A stretch of 64,000 nucleotides of DNA from assembly GCF_905147045.1 (NCBI RefSeq), contig NC_065888.1, positions 2,299,001 to 2,363,000 on the forward strand. Direction: 5' to 3'. The DNA is from Nymphalis io. Its lineage: Eukaryota > Arthropoda > Insecta > Lepidoptera > Nymphalidae. Numbering within the stretch: position 1 is the first letter of the stretch; each line of letters opens with the position of its first letter. Shown one piece after another: positions 47,554 to 59,475 of this stretch. The notes beneath the pieces were generated by a model. It saw only the letters and a list, made by a program, of their open reading frames with translations. It did no database searches and was not told where the DNA came from. The position numbers and the translations under genes were made by a program.

Positions 47554-47863
47554 CAGTACAGTAACAGTAACAGCCTGTTAATGTCTCACTGCTGGGCTAA
47601 GGCCTCCTCTCCATTTTGAGGAGAAGGTTTGGAGCTTATTCCACCACGCTGCTCCAATGCGGTTTGGTAGAATACACATGTGGCAGAATTTCAATGAAAT
47701 TAGACACATGCAGGTTTCCTCACGATGTTTTCCTTCACCGTCAAGCACGAGATGAATTATAAACACAAATTAAGCACATGAATATTAAGTGGTGCTTGCC
47801 CGGGTTTGAACCTACGATCATCGGTTAAGATTCACGCGTTCTTACCACTGGTCCATCTCGGCT
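47554..47863 (-). repeat. SINE-A, near full-length copy
   Basis: Inverted. The right end has the GCCGAGATGGACCAGTGGTA head and the GGTTCAAACCC-like B box complement (GGGTTTGAACCT), and the left end has CAGTAACAGTAACAGCCTG, an expanded pentamer-like tail. Confidence 0.88.
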
Positions 47864-48393
47864 TATTTAACACCACGGTACCATAATGTTTGATTGCACC
47901 CTTATTCGTTAGGAACACTCACCCGTTGATTATGATAAATATATTTTTCTACCTACCTTCACCCACAGCCACTTCTGTCTTCTAATTTTATTATCGTCAT
48001 TGAATACCAGTTTACTTTACTTGTTTTATAATTACATTATATAACTTTCACAAGATTATTAATATTACAAGAACGACGAACTACCTGCATAACGTTTTCT
48101 TTAAAATTTTATTGTAAACATTTCTCATGTAAGTGACTGTATTTTCTTTTTAGGAATATATCTTAAAAAAAAAAACAATTTTCACAGCGCTTTCCGAAAA
48201 AGTCTAATCTTATGGATGTCTTGTCAAAAAAATTAACGGGAGAAGAGACAAATATGACGCGGTGAATGTAACAAAATTAGTTGCCAAGTCAATATTACTT
48301 CCATAATACTTTTATTAGGGTTATTAATTACAGATATGAGTCAGTGTGTTAACGTATATCTGATTATGTAGTGTTTAATTGATATTGATTGAG

Positions 48394-48401
48394 TATATAT
48401 A
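48394..48401 (+). promoter_or_regulatory. SP4 TATA box
   Basis: TATATATA lies 54-61 bp before the SP4 ATG, the same spacing as the SP3 TATA box. Unlike SP1-SP3, no clear double-GATA block is seen upstream. Confidence 0.5.
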
Positions 48402-48454
48402 CGGACAACTTATAATTGCCTTTAGTGCAAAGTTTTAGTAACGCAGTTATAACA

Positions 48455-51400
48455 ATGCGTTCTTTATTTTTTCTTTTCGCCTTGTGCTTAACGGCTGTTG
48501 TGGGTGAGCATTTTTAAATAATATTTTCATTTTTCATTATAAATCTAAAAATAATTTAGAAATTAAATATATACAGTGTTCACATAATAGACATTTCTAC
48601 CTAATAATGAAATTGTCAACAAACGTAAAGTAACAACGACCTCCCCTCTTTTTAATGAAAAAGATTCGGTATTATTATATGTTATGTTATTCTGAAATAT
48701 ACAAGTTGCTTTGGTTAGCACAAAATTAATAATAAATAATTTAATAAATATCTAAAAATACAATACCGCTTGCCGAAACCTAAAAATCGTATCATAAATA
48801 TCGTAAACCCTGTATGTTTATAGAGCCTACTCGGTCTTTTACAAACAATAAATAAGCACTCATTGAATAGTAACATTTTTACTCAAAGTAAAAATGATAA
48901 TAAGTTCAGGCGCAGAGCCGACAATCTCGCATTCTTTGATAGGGAAAGCTCTTCCAAACCCCAGACTGCTACTAAGAATTGCTTAACAGTCTTACAGTCT
49001 TTACAATACAAAACTTTAAAATACAAACCTTTGTTTACTCGAACCCTTGAACAGTCTTACATTAAAAAAACTAACGAATTCATATAATAAAATTTAATCC
49101 ACTATTCATAGAATTTAGAGTTTAATTCATAAATAATTTTAATTAATTTTCAGGTGTAAACTCTCAGCAAAGAATCATTGGTGGCTCACAGACCACCATA
49201 CAAAATTACCCCTTCGCCGCAGTGGTGCTAAGGAACACTAACCAAGGCTATGTACAAACCTGCGGTGGCGTGATTCTGAACCATAGATCCGTCCTTTCAG
49301 CTGCTCATTGCTTTTTGTAAGTAAATCAAATGAATCTGTATTCCAATTTCCATTAGATAACGTTTTCCTAGGTAGAATGATGAGTGGGTTAGTAACAAAC
49401 CAATCATAATTCTACCGTACCCTTCAAAACATAAGCGTTTTTCGGTTTCAAGGATGAATGAGCCAGTGTAATAACATATAATGACCACTAACACGCTTAA
49501 CGATTATGATACTTTCCCGATTCAATTCCGATCCAACTTTGGCTATTCTATATTTATTCTAATCGGAAAAGAACCGATATGATTTTCACGTATTCCGTTA
49601 TGTCAAAAACAAACTTAATTGTCAAAGTTCATGCCAATAGTCGATAATTAAATTAAAAAATAAGAAATCGGATAAACAGCAACGATCACGCTTCTATTCG
49701 ATTGCGATAATTTGACAATTTGTTAGTAGAATTGGCCTTCAGATTTCCTATTTCATTCGCTAGTAAAAAAAAACATGCAGTAATAAATAAAATTAATTTC
49801 TCCGTCTAAGCGAACCAGCAAATAGCAATTCCATAGTATTGTTTTTAAACATTAAACATTCAACTTACGATTAATGTAAAATATGATTAAAATATACTAT
49901 CCTATTTTACTTGTTCATATAAGGTAATTTTAATTTAAAATCATTAATCAATAACATATATTATAATTAATTTGTACAAGAGATTTTTAGTGATATCTTA
50001 ATTTTGCAATGTAATAATTTTGTGCGATAATAGTCATCATTTTAAAGAATCTGCAATTTGCATATTTAAACTATTTTTCGCTCGCGTGTTAAGGAAGTAC
50101 CTATACCTATACCTAACGAGGTATAAAGTAACATATGTTCTTCCTTGGGGTTCAAACTTACTAAATTTTATTAAAAATCAGTTCAGTGGCTTAGCTAAAC
50201 GTAACGAATAAATACACAATCAGAGATACACATTTTCGCGTGTGGTTGGGAACTGCGAACCCCCAATTATGATCCATCTCGCAGCTCTGCCAGCTTTTTC
50301 TGTTCGTTCGTTAGCATAGATATTTCTGATGCTAAAAATATTCAACCGCACGCCTATTTTATTAATTATTTTAGGTAAACAAACAGAATATAATCACACA
50401 CACATTAAAATTCGAATTTATACAATTTTAAAAAAGATTATACTCCTAAACATGTGTACTTCGGCATGCTCATAAAAATAATATGAATACAGTCAGTTGC
50501 GTATATAATAATTAATTAAATTTAATAAATTACTAAATTAAGCTTATATTAAAATGATATAACAATTTTTATTTTACAGCGGCACTTCATCTAACGTTTG
50601 GCGCATAAGAGTTGGATCTTCATATGCAAACAGCGGAGGGTCGACTCACAATGTTGGTAGGCTGATCGCCCACCCCAACTACTACCACGCTATGAAACAA
50701 AATGATGTTGGCATATTCAGAGTATCATCAAGTTTCAACATAGGAGGAAACGTACAGCGTGGAAGATTCGCAAGTTCCAACTATAATATAGCTGACAATC
50801 AAGCTGTATGGACTATTGGATGGGGAGCAACTTCCGTAAGCGTATTTGTAATTTATTATTTTAATGCCCTTAGATAATGTCATATTTGTCATCATACATT
50901 ATCTAAGGGCATTAAAATAAAACTCTTGGTTTTATAGACTACATAGGAAACGAAAGCATGGTCTTAATGCTACGTGAATCAAAATATAATTACTGATACT
51001 AGGTATATTTATAAGATAGAAAGGTAGACGAGCAGATGGGCCACCTGATGGTAAATGGTCACCGTTGCCCAGAGGTATGGGCGCTATAAGAAATATTAAC
51101 CATTCCTCACATCGTCAATGCACCACTAACTTTGGAACTAAGATGCAATGTCCCTTGTGTCTGTAGTTACACGAGCTCGCTCTTTAAACCGGGCCAAAAA
51201 AATAAAAATACTAGTAAGTATTGCTGTTTGGGGGTTGAATATGTTATTTTACCTAGCTAGACGGGCTTACACAAAGCCATACGACCAAGCAAATAATGTA
51301 ATAATAATAATATCCTGGGACATTATTCACACACGGTTATTTGATCCCAAACTAACCAGAGATAACTGATAGTATATCAGTACTACATACTAATTTTCTT

Positions 51401-51882
51401 TTGTAACTTATATATATATATATATTACACCCAGTCAAAGTGTCCTATTCGTCCTTGGGTGGAAATCGAACCCACAACCTTTGACATGAAATTTACCAAC
51501 CACGCCAACAGCCAGTCGAATATATATAGATTACAGTTAGATTCAATAATTTATAAATATTTCATATAAATCCTCTTGTTTTCAGATCAATGGTCCCAAG
51601 TCAAGCCAGCTGAGACATGTTCAAGTCCGAACAGTGAATCAAAACACATGTAGAAGTAACTACAATGTTATCGCTATGACTGTCACTAATTCCATGATGT
51701 GTGCCGGCATTTTGGATAACGGGGGTCGTGACCCTTGCATTGGTGACTTCGGTGGTCCCCTAATTCACAATGGTATTATTGTGGGTATTTCCTCATGGGG
51801 CAGTGGATGTGGCTACCGTGGATACCCGGCCGTTTATTCCCGTATACCAGTATACATCAACTGGATCAATAACAATGCTTAA
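48455..51882 (+). CDS. SP4: serine protease homolog lacking the catalytic Ser
   Basis: Exons 48455-48503, 49154-49316, 50580-50835 and 51586-51882 (49/163/256/297 nt) give 254 residues. It has a signal peptide (MRSLFFLFALCLTAVV), a cleavage site R23|IIGG, H68 (AAHC) and D113 (QNDVGIFRV). The catalytic Ser position, 211, is Phe: codon TTC at 51748-51750 in CIGDFGGP. So the protein should fold and be secreted but not cleave peptide bonds. The S1 Asp (205) remains, with Pro after it. The frame is otherwise perfect and splice sites are intact, which argues for a maintained non-catalytic homolog or a very recent loss (TCC to TTC is one change). It is clearly diverged from SP2/SP3 and lies about 19 kb from SP3. 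Confidence 0.9.
49374..49485 (+). repeat. Repeat B fragment in SP4 intron 2
   Basis: ATGATGAGTGGGTTAGTAAC, a TTTTTCGGTTTCAAGGATGA stretch and GAGCCAGTGTAATAACA match the 5' half of repeat B. It is diverged. Confidence 0.5.
49495..49745. repeat. MITE-like dispersed repeat D in SP4 intron 2
   Basis: CCGATTCAATTCCGATCCAA at the left and TATTCGATTGCGATAATTTG at the right match the copies at 9160 and 4206. It abuts the repeat B fragment upstream. Confidence 0.55.
50856..50920. repeat. Perfect 25-bp hairpin in SP4 intron 3
   Basis: Arms 50856-50880 and 50896-50920 are exact reverse complements with a 15-nt loop. The stem contains TAATGCCCTTAGATAATG. It starts 20 bp after the intron 3 donor. The origin is unclear (MITE end, foldback or RNA structure). 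Confidence 0.85.
51008..51293 (-). repeat. Repeat B in SP4 intron 3
   Basis: Nearly full-length, inverted and moderately diverged: AGAAAGGTAGACGAGCAGAT, CACCTGATGGTAAATGGTCA, GGCTTACACAAAGCCATACG. A tRNA-like SINE scrap (about 51440-51530, GGAAATCGAACCCACAACC) follows a short TA tract at 51410-51426. Confidence 0.75.
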
Positions 51883-52044
51883 ATCAATTGATTAAAATTG
51901 ACGTTAGTTGAATAAGCTAAATAAAAAAATTGTTATTATTTTTTATATATGTTATTTTATTATACTACTAATTTCCACCGAAGTGTTAGGTTTGACCCTA
52001 TGTCCATTTCTGTACCCCCAGGGTTCATCAATGCAAAATTATTA

Positions 52045-52125
52045 TATAATAATCGGTTGTCAGATTTAGACGTGAAAGTATAACAACGAGCAAACTTACT
52101 TTCGCATTTATAATATTAGTTAGTA
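52045..52125 (+). repeat. TTCGCATT-tailed dispersed repeat, 3' scrap
   Basis: GAAAGTATAACAACGAGCAA followed by TTCGCATTTATAATATTAGT, as at 3885-4058. Confidence 0.55.
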
Positions 52126-52821
52126 TTCGAATTTGACTGCTTAATAAACCGTTACTATTCATAATACATATTAACATTAGGTATATTTTTTTATATATCA
52201 AGTATATCAAGATACGTTAAGCGATTACAGAATGAAATATATATTTTAATAATTAGTCGATAAAATGGTATTTATATAAATAACAATAAAGGATACTATT
52301 GTAAGATACAATTTTCCTACTAGAGTGGTTTTATATTTGTGGCCTTAAGCCGGTTAAATTATTATCAAGTGATAATGAAGAGCTATTAATCTATAACTTG
52401 TAGGATAACAAATACGAAAAAAACAACAGTACTTGTATATGTGTGTACGTGTGATTGCGTATGGGCGTAACAGTAAATACTTAAGTGCATTCTTATCTTT
52501 TCTTACAGGTATTTGAATACGTTGGGCATACTTCAAACTCAAAGTAAAAACATCATATTTTAAATTAAAAAAAAAAAAACTACAGAGACATTACGCTTGC
52601 CGTTTTCCTATTATTTTTCAAATATATACTCTTTTATTAAATTTTTCTTCTAGCATATTAAATATTATATTAAGATCTTAGTAAAAATTCAAAATTGTTC
52701 TTTAAGTTTGTGTCAGTGTTATTGTCTATCATAAAAAAGTCAAAAATATTTTTTCGTTTTTGTCAATAAAATTATAGTAAAATCTTAAAATAAAAAAAAT
52801 ATAAATTAAAATAAAAGCATC

Positions 52822-53615
52822 ATGAGTGCTCCATTTTACAGTTACGACCCTTGTGTGTGTACTGGCATGCCATGTGGAGCGTGCTACCCTTACTCGACTA
52901 AACCTTGTGCGGCGTCATGTAACGACATACGGCCGTGCTCTGTATGCCCTGGTGGTGGATGTTCTCCTTGCCCAGCACCAGTTCGCCCATGTCCTGCGCC
53001 ATGCTTGCCCCCACCTGTCCTACCCTGTTTACCTCCATGTCCCCCGTGTGATAAGGTCTGTTAATCATTACTTTTATTTTATTAAGTTACATGCCCCAAC
53101 TTTGCACGAGCACGAATAGATTCCGATATTTTTATATACATAAAAAGTAAAATTTTTACTTAATATATAGTAACAAAAAACCAGCGATCATCTGTACTAT
53201 ACTTATTACAAAGCTAAAGTTTGTTTGAATCTCGAGAAAATTTAATAATTATTATTGCTTTGCGTTCTTCAATAAAGGTATGAGATAACTTAGCCATCTT
53301 AATATCCTTGGTATTGGACATTATTAAGTTTTACTTTAAAGCACGCATACAGCCAAATTTTCAAAGGTTTTAATTTTTCTTGAATAACATATTTTTTTTT
53401 ATATAAAATGACTTATATTGCAGCCTGCCAATCCTGTCCTACTACCTACAAGACTCTGCGATTCGGTTGCCATTCCTTGCTGTAGACCGAACCGTTGTAA
53501 GCCTTGTCCCTGTTATTGCTGCACAGAACCAGCAGTGTGTTCACCTAAACGGTGTAGTTATCCGGGAGTTCCCGTCTGTGGAGGCTGCTGCGGACCATGC
53601 ATGCCTGTTTGGTGA
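52822..53615 (+). CDS. Cys/Pro-rich protein, 2 exons (141 aa)
   Basis: Exon 1 (52822-53055) ends GATAAG|GTCTGT. Exon 2 (53424-53615) follows ATATTGCAG; the junction is phase 0, joining ...PPCDK to PANPVLLPTR. The product has 29 Cys in 141 residues, arranged as PCP, CPPC and CPAP runs in exon 1 and as CCRPNRCKPCPCYCC and CGGCCGPC in exon 2. There is no signal peptide. It resembles insect Cys-rich sperm-tail/outer dense fibre-like proteins in composition; this is inference. Poly(A) signals AATAAA lie at about 53663 and 53682. Exon 1 and 69 bp of its 5' flank are duplicated exactly at 54696-54985. Confidence 0.82.
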
Positions 53616-53699
53616 TGAAGAATGATGTGAAACAGAAAAATAATTTATTTTGTCTATGTCGGAATAAAATGTTTTCAGTGAATAAATACAAATAAAGAG

Positions 53700-54555
53700 A
53701 ACACTAATATAAAAATCTAAAGTTTACTACAGTTTGTTTCAATTCACATTAAAATATCATATTTTAAAATATCAAAATTATAAATTGTTTCTTCAACGCT
53801 TTAATGACAATATCTATACAAATAAATGAAAAGACGATAACGTCTAACTTTTTCAGTTAGTCATTATGCCTAACCGAAAAAGTAAACTTAGTTTATAGTT
53901 TATTCAGAGAATGCTTGAACAGTATATAATATTATTAAATAAGAGTTGTGCTATTAAAACTATTATATTAAAAATACTATGTATATTACATTTACGCATG
54001 TCACGTATTATGTTTTAATGTTCATGTTCTTATATAACTCAATATTGGATTATTTACAAAGGTAACAATTATGCTGTACGAATAGAATCTTTATACTTGA
54101 AATTTATCTATCTCTGCAACTATGGATCTACAACGATGATGCATTACTCCTATAAACTTTTACACGTTTCCAGTGGAATATTTCTTGAACACGTCATAAA
54201 TTCCATAGATAAGTTATTAATTCACTGTTTATCCCTTAGATTACTTATTAGATTGGGATTGTAAGCCACCAAGCACCGCTTGTTCATTAAAAATGCTTTA
54301 ATGCTGTTTTTTCAATGCATTAAGAGCTTTATCATTCCGAAACTAAAATGACACACTTATCAGCAACTAACATACTTTATTTATTGTTTCTTCAAACCCA
54401 GTCTCCCAAGTTTATGGACTTGCCACTTGACAGTGTATATGCTCTCGCTGCATCTGAAAAAGTATACGCAAACATATTACTCCACTAACCTATCTTTTTC
54501 ATAACAATAATACAACACATCATGTTAAAATGATTCGTGCTGAACGCATAACATC
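53700..54555. other. AT-rich spacer between exon 2 and the duplicated exon
   Basis: No gene or family repeat is recognised here. Confidence 0.4.
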
Positions 54556-54559
54556 AAAG

Positions 54560-54586
54560 TATGGTATATATATATATATATATATA

Positions 54587-54628
<42 letters not shown>

Positions 54629-54695
54629 TATATATATATATTATATATTTATATATTATATATATACCATATATATATATATTATATACCATATA
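54560..54695. repeat. (TA)n microsatellite with ACCATA interruptions
   Basis: About 135 bp of TA repeats. It resumes immediately after the duplicated block at 54986-55000, so the block sits inside the microsatellite. Confidence 0.92.
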
Positions 54696-54764
54696 TTCGT
54701 TTTTGTCAATAAAATTATAGTAAAATCTTAAAATAAAAAAAATATAAATTAAAATAAAAGCATC

Positions 54765-55001
54765 ATGAGTGCTCCATTTTACAGTTACGACCCTTGTGTG
54801 TGTACTGGCATGCCATGTGGAGCGTGCTACCCTTACTCGACTAAACCTTGTGCGGCGTCATGTAACGACATACGGCCGTGCTCTGTATGCCCTGGTGGTG
54901 GATGTTCTCCTTGCCCAGCACCAGTTCGCCCATGTCCTGCGCCATGCTTGCCCCCACCTGTCCTACCCTGTTTACCTCCATGTCCATATATATATATATA
55001 A
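54765..55001 (+). pseudogene. Duplicated exon 1 of the Cys/Pro-rich gene
   Basis: 54696-54985 repeats 52753-53042 without a visible difference (290 bp, offset 1943): 5' flank, ATG and 73 codons. The copy is cut four codons before the exon 1 donor and runs into TA repeats, adding Tyr-Ile codons and a TATAA stop. There is no donor and no exon 2, so a 78-residue truncated protein is the most it could make. It may be transcribed if the copied 69 bp include the promoter, but I treat it as a partial gene copy or possible assembly artefact. Confidence 0.8.
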
Positions 55002-55084
55002 ATATTTACTACTTTATTACATTTATAATTATTTCTAATTCTTTCAATAAAAAATTTTTATTTTAATGGAATGTGTTCACCCTT

Positions 55085-55215
55085 ACTTCGCCAATAAGCC
55101 ATAAAATTTTCACAACTAAGATGGTATGTCCTCTATGCCTCTCTTTAGAACACAACAAATAACTAAACATTACTGGTTGGCGGTAGCATGGCTTGCACAG
55201 AGCTCTACAACAAGT
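55085..55215 (-). repeat. Repeat B, diverged fragment
   Basis: TTTTCACAACTAAGATGGTA, GAACACAACAAATAACTAAA and GGCTTGCACAGAGCTCTAC trace an inverted repeat B with gaps. Confidence 0.5.
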
Positions 55216-55619
55216 GAACCGTTTTACCGTTAAAAATGCGATTAATTGTTAAGAAAGGAAGTTATATGTGTAGTAGGAACGTGTTCGCGTAGAGATGAAT
55301 CACATAAATCGAAAAAAATATTTTTAGACTACATTTACTCGTGTTTTTTGGACTACATTCAAGCATTATATTAAATTTGAGATACTTTTCAGTATTTTTT
55401 TCCCTGTCCATTACGATCTCCTTTAATCATATATGGATGGCAGAATCTCCTAATTATAATATAAAAAATGTAACTGAGACATTGACAATTTATATAAATA
55501 AGAATATAATAAAAAAAAAGTCGGCAAATATACAAAAATAAAATTTTAAGTAATAACGTAATATAAATTAAAAAATCTTAAAAATATTGACATTACAAGC
55601 ATCGACAATTTAAATTGTT

Positions 55620-56804
55620 ATGTGTTCTATGGACTTTTGGCCAACATGTCCAGCAATTATTCCATGTGGAACTGGACCATGTTCATGTTCCTGTTTGCCT
55701 CCACCACCTTGTTGTCAACCGTGTTGTCCTCCGCCAGTTCCTTGTACTCCATGTCCCCATTGCAACTGTACACCAGTGTTTAGACCGTGCCCAGCACCAG
55801 TCATACCAGATATTGTACCACCTATAGTTCCTTTGTTACCTCCTTGTAAACCTCGCAGGCAACCACCATGCGAACCTTGTCCTCCACCGCCACCACAACC
55901 AGTATGCTGCCCACCGGTATTACCTTGCTGTCCACCTCCAGAGCCTTGTGATCCACCGCCAGTACGTAATTATTGAGTAAATTATTATTTGTATAAAATT
56001 GGAGCATGATAAAAACGTGACCAATCTCTGTTGCAGGTGTGTCCGTGTCCAGAACCATCTCCTTGCTACCAACCAGTCCTTCCGTGTTACAACCCTCAAT
56101 GTCCACCGCCCACTCTTCCAAAACAACGTCCGATTTGTCCAAGAGCACCGCCGTGTTCCGACCCTTGTCTTCCAATTTCTCGTAGTTGCTGCCCGTATTG
56201 CGAACTGGATCCTGTAACCCGAAGACGACCTTTGATAGTACATGATAGTGTATTTGCAAATAGACCTTCAGGATTTCCCGCGGAATCATTTACAAGACGA
56301 AATCCCAACGTACGATACTTTGCTTGTAATTACGTGAGGCAGGTCAGTATCTTAACTATTTCTAAATATATTAATTATGATTTCCTTGTCCTGATTTCGG
56401 GGTCGGCACAGTGTGCTATAATTTTACATGTACATGGATAAAGCAAACTATCGACTGGCCGTATTCTTGACTCCAAGTCTTCTTGAGAAAGTTTTTGCTG
56501 GGGTTGCCCATCATCATACAAGGCTTGCAGCACTTAAATGCTCGTCGGTATTGATTGATGTGTGCTTATTAACAATAAACATAGTTGGCTCTCAGAATAC
56601 CGACAGACTAAGACTTCTAATACTTTGCTCCTATTACTCGGTTCGTCTACTAAATACTGTAAACAAAAAAACGATAATTTATTTATAGTTTAAAGTATCA
56701 ATGTATATTTTTTGCCTGCATTATAATTACAAAAGCATAATTGTTTTTACTTTCAGGGTCCTCAATCTGGCTGCTGCTATCATGTCGATGTGCCTCTTCA
56801 TTAA
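55620..56804 (+). CDS. Pro/Cys-rich protein with RRPLIV-VRY C-terminal module (231 aa)
   Basis: Exons 55620-55961, 56037-56342 and 56757-56804, with phase 0 junctions (CCA|GTACGT...TTGCAG; CAG|GTCAGT...TTTCAG). Exon 1 starts MCSMDFWPTCPAIIPCGTGP and is dominated by CCQPCCPPPVPCTPC-type and PPPPPQPVCCPP runs. Exon 2 continues CPCPEPSPCYQP and ends in a less biased module, TRRRPLIVHDSVF-NRPSGFP, then NPNVRYFACNYVRQ. Exon 3 is GPQSGCCYHVDVPLH. The module recurs in the 60005 gene. AATAAA at about 56872. There is no signal peptide. Probably a structural, disulphide- or zinc-rich protein; a testis role is inferred only from composition. Confidence 0.82.
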
Positions 56805-56879
56805 CAGTTTATTAGTTAATGTTTAGTTTTGTTATTTTGTTCGTGAAATACAAAAGTAGTAGTAAAGTGGAATAAATGC

Positions 56880-58240
56880 GTTTTTATATGTTTTAGTATA
56901 CTTTGTTTTTACTACTGCATTTTATACAATTAAGTAAAACTAAACGAACAAAATTATAAATACCAGGCAATGTTACCCTGTGCCAAAAAACAGTTTAGCG
57001 CATGCTCTATACTTAAATCTAATTCTTAATCTATCTGAATTAAAAACAAGACAGCATGGAGATGTTTTTGCGTTTTAGCACCATCAGCAGATAAATAAAT
57101 AAACAAATACCTTTTATTTTTATACATACTTAATATTATAACATAATTATACTTTCCATATATTAGATGTAATTTTTAATCATTAATTTGTCAACTACAG
57201 ATATTTCGTAGCGGGTTGCAAGGGAAAAGGAAAACATCGTTATGGAAAATATGTTTCCATCGAACCAATTATATTTTTAAATCTATTATAATTTATAATT
57301 TGCTGTTAACTATAAATTAAAAACCGGAGTTCCTCCGTTTTCACAATAATAATAAAAATAATCCTCCTACATCTTCTTTAACCTCAGAAACTGCTACTGA
57401 ATTTTTTTTGATGGAAACCATATTTATTGCTCCAATCGAAATAGAAACTCAAACTCCATAAGTGGATTTGAGTACTAGAAGCTAGCCAACAAACAAATAA
57501 GGTTGTGAAATAATAAACATCCTTATAATTTACGGACATAATATACAATATCTTTGTTAATAAATGATGAGACGTTTTTTGTAATACCTAACTGAAAAAA
57601 CTTCTATAACGGAAGATGCTGCATTTCGAAAAAAGGTTCAGTACATAATATTATTATATAAGAATCTGCGCTTCTCAGTTTAACTACGAGTTCTTTTAAT
57701 TCTTAAGTACTTACTCTTGGCCTGGAATCCCGCCATATTTCAAGTACCCCGCCAATATTGTAGTTTTCAATACTATTGATGTGAAAACTATGAATTTCGT
57801 GTTCTTATATTTTCTAAGCTGTAATTAGGACTAAAAATAACACAACAAGTAAATAATCTCTTCCAAAACACCTTTATTTAATGAATGGGAAACATACAAT
57901 AATTAAAGTTTTTATTTATTCTGTGATTATATCATCGTCACATTTTCAGAATGTAAAGTATAATGTATAAATCACTGGTTTGTTTTTCATATATAATCAT
58001 GTTCTTAGTCGAACGATCTTAACAGAGAGGTCGAGACTGCGTTTTTGATTTAAGGTACACAAAGTCAGTTGCTATCGGTTCTGGATCTTACCGCGTCCCA
58101 TGTAATACTTTTCCATTTCTGGCGTTTCTTTGCAGGAGTTGAAACATAGTTGTTTTGTTGTCGTTAATTGTATCCATCAGGTTATCACGATACTATATTG
58201 TTTTATTTTCCAGTTTTACTAATATTGCTTCTTCATGTTC
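56880..58240. other. AT-rich spacer
   Basis: No gene is called. A short - strand stretch (58175-58100) can be read as coding-like but lacks a start and splice site (see rejected items). Confidence 0.4.
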
Positions 58241-58255
58241 AATTTTTTTATTGCC

Positions 58256-58426
58256 TTACATTATTTGAGTGTAACAGCTGTAAATATTGATGCAAGGATT
58301 CACTGGATAGCATCGCGGTGTCGCTGGTATATTGTTTTGACACTTACTATAACCGGGGTTGCAAGCGCTGGGAACAGGTGTACAAATTGGTTGAGGGCAA
58401 ATGGAATTAGGTACACATCCAGACAT
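58256..58426 (-). CDS. Small Cys-rich protein (56 aa)
   Basis: An ATG-started single exon: MSGCVPNSICPQPICTPVPS, ACNPGYSKCQNN, CYPVNPCINIYSCYTQIM. Eight Cys are spaced at fairly even intervals with Pro neighbours, unlike the CPC runs of the nearby genes. The ATG is chosen at MSGC; a few further codons are open upstream without ATG. AATAAA follows the stop by only a few bases. It lies between, and opposite to, the 55620 and 60005 genes. No signal peptide. Function unknown. Confidence 0.55.
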   Translation of the reverse strand: MSGCVPNSICPQPICTPVPSACNPGYSKCQNNIPATPRCYPVNPCINIYSCYTQIM

Positions 58427-59304
58427 ATTGCAGTATTTTATTTTCACTTTTGTATGAAATTTTGATATGAAATGGTATTTAACAAATGGAAGACAAAACG
58501 TTGGTCAAGCCTATTTATAAGTAAGCGTAGGCCTACTCGATTTTGACTTATGCATAACCTACTTATTAACAATTTAAATAAATTGATTCTATTAGGCTAT
58601 GTTTATTATTTTAGTATAATTTGAAGGCTCCCACAATCGACGACCGAAGCGAGTTTAAGCTCAGGACCAACGGCTTTACGTGCTTTCTGAGGCACGGTCA
58701 TAATTTCGAAAAACAACAAACAAGTCAAAGTTCCAGACTGAGCTTCTAAAGAAAATGACTTTATTACAATATACGTAAATATCGGTAGGTTAGTTATATT
58801 TAACTATAAAAAGAGAAAAGAGAATTTATATCATTTGAACGATACTACTCGTATGCCATAAATGTACACAAAAAAATGTGTTTTGGATAGAAAATGATTT
58901 TCAAAATTCGATCACAGTCCAAGCTATTTAGTAAAGATAAATCCAGAACTATCTAGTGATAGTTAAATAGCTTGTAATGTAGTAATAGTACAAAAAAAAT
59001 TGAAAGTTGACCGATTAGCCCTTAAAAATGTCATCTATGAGTTCATCAGTATTTGTATATATGTGTTATTTACATTTTGTTATGTGTTATGTTTAATCTG
59101 CTTTTTCTCTTTGTAACCCTGACTACTGACATTTTTATATACTGTTTGCGATAAAGAATAAATAAATTATTATTCATAGAAATTATTGTATTATCACAGC
59201 AGTCATCTTCAATCAATCAAATCAACTAATCGAAGACAATATGATGATACCATAAACAATGATTTTTTTAAAAGTTAGACATATTCCCGAGAATTATATT
59301 ATCT

Positions 59305-59445
59305 ATACTAATAAATATTAATATTATAAATGCGAAAGTAACCGTCTGTATTTTTACGCGTTTGAGACGTGAGTCTCAAAGACTGAAGCGATTTTGATGA
59401 AATTCTGTATGGATGTACTTTTTATGCCTACCACTCCAAAACTAG
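59305..59445 (-). repeat. TTCGCATT-tailed dispersed repeat
   Basis: Inverted: TACTAATAAATATTAATATT and TAAATGCGAAAGTAACCGTC, then AAGCGATTTTGATGAAATT, a LINE 3'-tail signature as at 3885-4058. Confidence 0.6.
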
Positions 59446-59475
59446 TTGTTTATATTCAATATTTTATATTTATTT

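Noticed and set aside
48863..49087. 74-codon + frame in SP4 intron 1
   Set aside because: It has an ATG but no recognised motif, and it lies within a spliced intron of a clear gene.
56428..56688. 86-codon + frame MYMDKANYRLAVFL...
   Set aside because: It lies inside intron 2 of the 55620 gene, between well-defined splice sites, and shows no paralog or motif.
58100..58175. - strand stretch reading CFNSCKETPEMEKYYMGRGKIQNR
   Set aside because: Coding-like, but an in-frame stop lies just upstream with no acceptor after it, and no start codon in this frame. Another frame in the same place gives a 29-codon ATG frame, so I cannot support either.
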